From: Candidatus Solibacter sp.
Lineage (GTDB): Bacteria; Acidobacteriota; Terriglobia; Bryobacterales; Bryobacteraceae
NCBI GenBank assembly: GCA_017883345.1
Contig: JADGNT010000095.1
Location: forward strand, 1-10,466
Length of the DNA stretch: 10,466 bases
Direction of reading: 5' to 3'
Part shown: in pieces, positions 7,118 through 10,466 of the stretch
Numbering within the stretch: the first letter of the stretch is position 1
Layout: each line of letters opens with the position of its first letter
The notes under the pieces: model-generated
Told to the model about the DNA's origin: nothing
The model's input: the letters and a program-made list of their open reading frames with translations, nothing else
Databases searched by the model: none
Translations under genes and position numbers: made by a program

Positions 7118-7156
7118 CTCGGCCAGACTTCTCGGCCAGAATTCTCGGCCAGACCT
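7118..7156. repeat. Three 13-base tandem repeats after the sigma-factor gene
   Basis: CTCGGCCAGA occurs at 7118-7127, 7131-7140 and 7144-7153, each followed by three variable bases (CTT, ATT, CCT), giving an exact 13-base period. The array begins one base beyond the stop codon of the sigma gene on the minus strand and lies in the gap before the anti-sigma gene. Because 13 is not a multiple of three and the array is outside the coding frame, copy-number change would alter spacing only. Function is unknown. Confidence 0.85.
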
Positions 7157-7157
7157 G

Positions 7158-7823
7158 TTAACCGGCCACCAGGCCGGGAGCCCGATCAAGGCGCTGCGCC
7201 GCCTTCACCAGCTTCTGGCGCGCCCGAAACAGCTTCACTTTGATGGTGTTCTCGTTCATCCCGGTCTGCGCCGCCAACTCTTCCACCGAGAACCCTTCCA
7301 CTTCCTTCATCGTCAACAACATACGCTCTTCCGCCGAGACCCGCCCGAGCAGCTTGACCAGGTAATCCCGGCGCGCTAGCTGGGTATCCATGGGAATCTG
7401 GCGATCCACCGCCGGCTCGGAATTCTCCACCCGGCGTACCTCGTCTTCGCTCATGTCGCTTTCGTAGACCAGCTTCCGAACCTTGCGCTTGCGCAGATAG
7501 TCGAAGCACTCGTTGACCGTGATTTTGTAGATCCAGGTGATCAGCGAGCTGCGGAAATCGAAGCTCTTGACGGACAGGTAGACCTTCGCAAATACTTGCT
7601 GTGCAATGTCTTCCACGTCGTTGCGCTGGCGCACGATACCGTGGATGATGGAGAACACCTTGCTTTGGTAGCGCTCCACAATCTCGCGAAACGCCGCCTC
7701 ATCGCCGGCCTGCGCACGCTGCACTAACGCACCTTCCGGGGTGTTCTGGTAGTCCACTCTGGATTTCGCCGCAACCTTACTACCGAATCCCGGGATCGAA
7801 AGTACGCCGGTCAGTGTTCCCAT
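7158..7823 (-). CDS. ECF-family RNA polymerase sigma factor (RpoE-like)
   Basis: The 221-residue protein contains sigma region 2 at about 31-115, with the -10-recognition segment DVEDIAQQVFAKVY (69-82) and WIYKITVNECFDYLRKRK (97-114). Sigma region 4 lies at about 153-210, with the helix-turn-helix SVEELAAQTGMNENTIKVK (179-197). There is no region 1.1 or 3, which defines an extracytoplasmic-function sigma factor. It directs RNA polymerase to a stress regulon when its anti-sigma partner, encoded next on the same strand, releases it. The N-terminal 25-30 residues precede the conserved domain and are unusually long for the class. The ATG at 7823 is used here, but the candidate promoter at 7833-7861 would leave almost no leader, so the true start could be further inside, for example the GTG at codon 23. 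TAA stop at 7158-7160. Confidence 0.92.
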   Translation of the reverse strand: MGTLTGVLSIPGFGSKVAAKSRVDYQNTPEGALVQRAQAGDEAAFREIVERYQSKVFSIIHGIVRQRNDVEDIAQQVFAKVYLSVKSFDFRSSLITWIYKITVNECFDYLRKRKVRKLVYESDMSEDEVRRVENSEPAVDRQIPMDTQLARRDYLVKLLGRVSAEERMLLTMKEVEGFSVEELAAQTGMNENTIKVKLFRARQKLVKAAQRLDRAPGLVAG

Positions 7824-7832
7824 ACACCGCTA

Positions 7833-7861
7833 TCGACGCATACTACCCCTACCGGGTTTCA
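7833..7861 (-). promoter_or_regulatory. Candidate ECF-sigma promoter upstream of the sigma gene
   Basis: On the minus strand TGAAAC (7861-7856) is followed by 17 bases and CGTC (7838-7835). This matches the general ECF promoter pattern known from sigma-W/sigma-M type factors (TGAAAC, about 16-17 bases, CGTA/CGTC). It sits directly upstream of the ECF sigma gene, where an autoregulated promoter is expected. The predicted start of transcription is near 7826, only a few bases before the annotated ATG. Confidence 0.5.
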
Positions 7862-8000
7862 GCGGATACACTTGCAAGATAGCACGCCCCGCTCGGGACG
7901 GTCACCGGGCTCCGGCTCACCCCAATTCCGCCCCCTTCGCTGTTCAGGGTCGATTTTCCCGCGACCAAAGCCCACACTGCCCCATCTAAATGATTGACGG

Positions 8001-8029
8001 TTGGAGTGGTGCGCTCCCCCCGTTATAAT
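8001..8029 (+). promoter_or_regulatory. Candidate sigma70-type promoter of the Fe-S carrier gene
   Basis: A perfect TATAAT lies at 8024-8029. A weak -35 (TTGGAG, 8001-8006, three of six consensus bases) lies 17 bases upstream; a better TTGACG at 7994-7999 is too far away at 24 bases. Transcription would start near 8036, giving a leader of about 37 bases that begins next to the palindrome GGGAATTCCC (8038-8047), a possible operator. Confidence 0.55.
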
Positions 8030-8072
8030 AGGGATCGGGGAATTCCCGAAATTTCAGGAGTATACAGACAAC

Positions 8073-8396
8073 ATGGTGCAAATAACCGAACGAGCGATCG
8101 GCAAGGTGAAGGAGATCATGGGTTCCCAGGATCCCGCCCCCAGCGGACTGCGTATTTCCGTGGTCGGCGGCGGCTGTTCCGGGTTCAGCTACTCAATGGC
8201 CTTCGAGAACCAGCCCAACATCTTGGACAAGACCTACACCTATAACGGGTTGAAGATCTTCGTGGACCAGGCCAGCCTGCTGTATTTGGATGGCGCCGAG
8301 GTCGATTTCGTGGAGACGCTGGAAGGCTCCGGCTTCAAGTTCAACAACCCGCAAGTGAAGTCCACTTGCGGCTGCGGCAGCTCGTTCCAGGTTTAA
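8073..8396 (+). CDS. erpA: A-type iron-sulfur cluster carrier protein, ErpA-like
   Basis: The 107-residue product is full length for the IscA/ErpA/SufA family. The three cluster-binding cysteines are present: C35 in GGGCSGF, and C99 and C101 in STCGCGSSF at the C-terminus. These proteins accept Fe-S clusters from the assembly scaffold and pass them to target enzymes in the cytoplasm. The ending NPQVKSTCGCGSSF is closer to ErpA than to IscA, hence the symbol; the subtype is less certain than the family. The ATG at 8073 is chosen because AGGAG lies at 8056-8060 (12 bases upstream, slightly long) and because an upstream in-frame start at 8001 would lie in the promoter. No isc or suf genes are next to it. 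It is a single-gene unit with its own promoter and terminator, divergent from the sigma gene. Confidence 0.95.
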   Translation: MVQITERAIGKVKEIMGSQDPAPSGLRISVVGGGCSGFSYSMAFENQPNILDKTYTYNGLKIFVDQASLLYLDGAEVDFVETLEGSGFKFNNPQVKSTCGCGSSFQV

Positions 8397-8420
8397 ACAG
8401 ACCAGTTTTCCAGTTTGGCG

Positions 8421-8461
8421 AGGCGCCCTTCCGTCGCACGGAAGGGCGCCTATTCGCTTTT
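8421..8461 (+). terminator. Strong hairpin terminator after the Fe-S carrier gene
   Basis: A perfect 14-base stem (AGGCGCCCTTCCGT at 8421-8434 with ACGGAAGGGCGCCT at 8438-8451) encloses a 3-base loop and is followed by TATTCGCTTTT. It begins 24 bases after the stop codon. The T tract is interrupted but the stem is very stable. Confidence 0.85.
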
Positions 8462-8476
8462 GGGATCGCCGGCGGG

Positions 8477-8572
8477 GGGTGCTCAACCGTTTTCGGGAAA
8501 GCGGGCCATGAATACGCCCCCTGGCCGGATACGCCCCATTTTCGTCGTGTACCCGAAAACGTTTAAGCACCC
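8477..8572. repeat. 96-base element bounded by a 21-base imperfect inverted repeat
   Basis: Bases 8477-8497 (starting GGGTGCTCAACCG) are the reverse complement of 8552-8572 (ending GTTTAAGCACCC) with 19 of 21 matches. The 54-base interior contains the direct repeat ATACGCCCC at 8512-8520 and 8529-8537, and a small inverted pair GGCCA (8504-8508) / TGGCC (8522-8526). No target-site duplication is evident on its flanks and there is no open reading frame. It lies between the erpA terminator and the glpT promoter. It could be a small non-autonomous element remnant, a structured RNA or a regulatory site. Confidence 0.65.
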
Positions 8573-8600
8573 ACCAATTTCAGAGTCGCCTGTCAAGTCA

Positions 8601-8629
8601 TTGACCTTGGACTCCGATTATCGTATATT
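8601..8629 (+). promoter_or_regulatory. Candidate sigma70-type promoter of the GlpT-like transporter
   Basis: TTGACC (8601-8606, five of six consensus bases) is followed by a spacer of exactly 17 bases and TATATT (8624-8629, five of six). Transcription would begin near 8636, leaving a leader of about 18 bases that contains the ribosome-binding site GGTGGGGG just before the ATG at 8654. Confidence 0.7.
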
Positions 8630-8633
8630 TGAA

Positions 8634-8647
8634 CCACCTATTGGTGG
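8634..8647. promoter_or_regulatory. Short palindrome over the transporter start region, possible operator
   Basis: CCACC (8634-8638) and GGTGG (8643-8647) form an interrupted palindrome around TATT, covering the predicted transcription start and part of the ribosome-binding site. A related half-site, CCACCAAT at 8571-8578, is the reverse complement of ATTGGTGG at 8640-8647, so matching half-sites flank the promoter. This arrangement would suit a repressor, but no regulator is identified. Confidence 0.35.
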
Positions 8648-8653
8648 GGGTGC

Positions 8654-10030
8654 ATGAATCGACTGAGCACGCTGTTGCGGCCAGCTCCGCACGTTGCCCG
8701 GCTGCCCGAAGATCGGGTTGGCGAGCTGTACCCGAAATTCCGCTGGCAGATTCTCGAATCCACCTTCATCGGCTACGCCACTTTTTACGTCGTACGCAAT
8801 AACCTGCCGGTAGTTTCCAAGGAGATGGGGCAGGCCCTGCACTACAGCAAGGGGCAAATCGGCGACCTGCTGATGCTCACGGCGATTGCCTACGGCATCG
8901 GCAAATTCCTCATGGGCGCCTGGAGCGACCGCAGCAATCCCCGCTACTTCATGCCCGCCGGATTGCTGTTCACGGCCCTGTGCAATTTTGCCTTCGGCGC
9001 CACCAGCAGCTTTCCTACCCACCTGGCGCTCTGGACCCTGAACGGGCTGGTGCAGGGTATGGGGTGGGGGCCGTGCGGCCGCTCGCTGGGGCACTGGTAC
9101 AGCGTGCGCGAACGCGGCACCGTGTTCGCCTTCTGGAACATCGCCCACAACGTGGGAGGCGGGCTCACCGGACTGATCGCCGCCTACAGCACGGCGTGGA
9201 TGGGGTGGCGCTCGGCTTTCTACGTGCCCGGCGTGCTGGCCATCCTGTGCGCCTGCTACCTGATGGTGCGGCTGCGCGACACACCGCAATCGGTGGGCCT
9301 GCCGCCCGTGGAAGAATATCGCCATGACTATCCGCCCGAGGGCGGACGCGACCGGGAAGAGGAACTCGGCACCCGGGAGTTGCTGGTCACTTACGTTCTC
9401 ACCAATCGGGCCCTGTGGCTGTTCGCAGTGGCGAATTTCTTCGTCTACATCGCGCGCTACAGCATGCTCGATTGGGGACCCACTTACCTGAAAGAGGTCA
9501 AGCGGGCCAGCTTGCAGGAGGGCGGATTCAGTACCGCGATCTTCGAGTTCGCGGGTATCTTCAGCACCATCCTGATGGGGTGGCTTTCCGACAAGACCGG
9601 CGGACGCCGCGGCATGGTCAGCCTGCTTTGCATGGTCCCCGTATTCCTGGCGTTCGGCGCGATTCTGTACACGCCGCCTGGAATGCTGTGGCTGGATTTG
9701 ACGCTCTTCGGCGTGGTGGGCTTCTTCATTTATCCGCCGGTGATGCTGCTGGGCGTCACCGGGCTGGACTTCAGCTCCAAGAAAGCGGTTGGAGCAGCGG
9801 CGGGCTTCATCGGGCTCTTCGGTTATCTCGGCCGCACCGTGCAGGGCAAGGGTATCGGCACGATTGCGGAACGGTACGGTTGGGATGCCGCGCTGTACGC
9901 GATTCTGGCTTCCACGTTCCTGGGGATCCTGCTGCTCTCCCTGACGTGGAACTTGCGACCTCGCGCCATCGGTCCGGACCGGGGCGCCGCCGCTGAAAAC
10001 GCACCGGCTCTCAAGGGAGGCGGCGCATGA
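8654..10030 (+). CDS. glpT: GlpT-like organophosphate:phosphate antiporter (MFS)
   Basis: This 458-residue protein has the length and layout of the GlpT/UhpT/PgtP family, 12 membrane helices in two halves joined by a hydrophilic loop (about 208-242). Family signatures are clear: [13 protein letters not shown] (41-53), [15 protein letters not shown] (83-97), [11 protein letters not shown] (134-144), NIAHNVGGG (162-170), [14 protein letters not shown] (209-222), and [18 protein letters not shown] (266-283). The residues that bind the substrate phosphate in E. coli GlpT, two arginines and a histidine, correspond to R48, R268 and H165 here. It is therefore expected to import glycerol-3-phosphate or a related phosphate ester in exchange for phosphate across the inner membrane. 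Substrate choice within the family is not certain. The ATG at 8654 follows GGTGGGGG with good spacing and a clear promoter lies upstream. No glpD, glpQ or glpK gene is visible beside it. The gene stops 75 bases before the TonB-dependent receptor. Confidence 0.9.
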   Translation: MNRLSTLLRPAPHVARLPEDRVGELYPKFRWQILESTFIGYATFYVVRNNLPVVSKEMGQALHYSKGQIGDLLMLTAIAYGIGKFLMGAWSDRSNPRYFMPAGLLFTALCNFAFGATSSFPTHLALWTLNGLVQGMGWGPCGRSLGHWYSVRERGTVFAFWNIAHNVGGGLTGLIAAYSTAWMGWRSAFYVPGVLAILCACYLMVRLRDTPQSVGLPPVEEYRHDYPPEGGRDREEELGTRELLVTYVLTNRALWLFAVANFFVYIARYSMLDWGPTYLKEVKRASLQEGGFSTAIFEFAGIFSTILMGWLSDKTGGRRGMVSLLCMVPVFLAFGAILYTPPGMLWLDLTLFGVVGFFIYPPVMLLGVTGLDFSSKKAVGAAAGFIGLFGYLGRTVQGKGIGTIAERYGWDAALYAILASTFLGILLLSLTWNLRPRAIGPDRGAAAENAPALKGGGA

Positions 10031-10089
10031 CACTTATCTGTAACGGCAATGTAAACAGCCGTCAACGTTTAACCGGTACGATATCTGTG

Positions 10090-10097
10090 AGGAAAGG
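10090..10097 (+). promoter_or_regulatory. Ribosome-binding site of the TonB-dependent receptor
   Basis: AGGAAAGG at 10090-10097 lies seven bases before the ATG at 10105 and fixes that start. No convincing promoter was seen in the 74-base gap after the transporter gene, so read-through from glpT is possible. Confidence 0.7.
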
Positions 10098-10104
10098 CGA
10101 TCTT

Positions 10105-10466
10105 ATGACCAAGTTTAAGAGAATCACCCTATTGTTCGGCGGTCTTCTACTGGCGGGTTTGCTCCACGCGCAGTTTGAAAACGCCGAAGTTCTGGGCACC
10201 GTGCGCGATCAGTCGGGCGGCGCCCTGCCGAAGGCAACGGTTACCTTGACCAACCAGGAAACCGGCATCAAGGCGCAGGCTTCCACCGACGAAAACGGTA
10301 GTTTCGATTTCTTCAACGTCAAGATCGGCCGCTATACGCTGGTGGTAGAGCACACCGGCTTTTCCAAGGCCACCACCACGGACCTGCCGGTCAACGTGGG
10401 CGCCCGTCAGCGCGTGGACGTCGTCATGCAACTCGGCGCTCTGACGGAAACCGTCGAGGTGGCGGG
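10105..10466 (+). CDS. N-terminal part of an Oar-like TonB-dependent receptor with CarboxypepD_reg domain
   Basis: The first 120 codons are present and the gene runs off the window end. It opens with a signal peptide (MTKFKRITLLFGGLLLAGLLHA, cleavage likely before QFENAE). From about residue 29 comes a carboxypeptidase-regulatory-like beta-sandwich domain: VLGTVRDQSGGALPKATVTL, then TDENGSFDFFNVKIGRYTLVVEHTGF in two shorter signatures, then a TETVEV strand at the end. In Acidobacteriota this domain commonly heads very large outer-membrane TonB-dependent receptors (around 1000-1200 residues) that take up oligosaccharides or other complex ligands. The plug and barrel are outside the window, so the ligand and even the barrel itself are inferred. 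An adhesin-type protein with the same leading domain is the main alternative. Confidence 0.85.
   Translation, partial: MTKFKRITLLFGGLLLAGLLHAQFENAEVLGTVRDQSGGALPKATVTLTNQETGIKAQASTDENGSFDFFNVKIGRYTLVVEHTGFSKATTTDLPVNVGARQRVDVVMQLGALTETVEVA

Noticed and set aside
8001..8072. Upstream alternative start for the Fe-S carrier
   Set aside because: It would place coding sequence over the TATAAT promoter and adds residues without family similarity; the ATG at 8073 gives the normal length.
8618..10033. A 471-codon open frame on the minus strand, opposite the transporter gene
   Set aside because: It is antisense to a clear GlpT-like protein, its product is rich in Gln, His, Arg and Gly with no domain, and such long open antisense frames are common in GC-rich DNA.

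Overview
The window looks like chromosomal DNA of an Acidobacteriota bacterium, probably near Bryobacterales/Solibacter. That placement is inferred from the high GC content, the start of an Oar-like TonB-dependent receptor with a CarboxypepD_reg domain, the DUF5009-type acyltransferase, and an ECF sigma / zinc-finger anti-sigma / LTxxQ cluster. No rRNA, tRNA, CRISPR array or transposase gene is visible.

Layout. (a) 1-252: C-terminal end of a DUF5009/HGSNAT-like membrane acyltransferase, plus strand. (b) 331-3120: a complete MmeI-like single-polypeptide restriction-modification enzyme with an intact nuclease motif (D65-x9-E75-x-K77) and methylase motifs. It is the only defence gene seen and looks like an accessory insertion among core genes. 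(c) 3136-6029, minus strand: a probable operon read right to left. It encodes a DUF4352-like lipoprotein, an 11-repeat secreted TPR protein and two small secreted helical proteins of unknown function. The last three are joined by 4-base stop/start overlaps (GTGA and ATGA). (d) 6180-7823, minus strand: ECF sigma factor, zinc-finger transmembrane anti-sigma factor and a membrane-anchored LTxxQ (Spy/CpxP-like) protein. An ECF-type promoter (TGAAAC-N17-CGTC) in front of the sigma gene suggests autoregulation. (e) 8073-8396, plus strand: A-type Fe-S carrier (ErpA-like) with a clear -10 and a strong terminator hairpin. (f) 8654-10030, plus strand: GlpT-like organophosphate:phosphate antiporter with its own sigma70-type promoter. 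(g) 10105 to the window end: start of a TonB-dependent receptor.

How the parts relate. The sigma/anti-sigma/LTxxQ cluster is an envelope-sensing module. The operon downstream of it on the same strand is also entirely exported and may be an uncharacterised envelope module, though it has its own candidate promoter (TTGACA-N17-GACAAT), so joint control is only a hypothesis. ErpA, GlpT and the receptor appear to be separate transcription units.

Non-coding structure includes a 74-base nested inverted repeat (6103-6176), three 13-base tandem repeats directly after the sigma stop codon (7118-7156), and a 21-base imperfect inverted repeat upstream of glpT (8477-8572). The two largest gaps, 7824-8072 and 8397-8653, hold the promoters, terminator and repeats listed; nothing further was recognised in about 7862-7990. 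No stretch over 300 bases lacks a gene.
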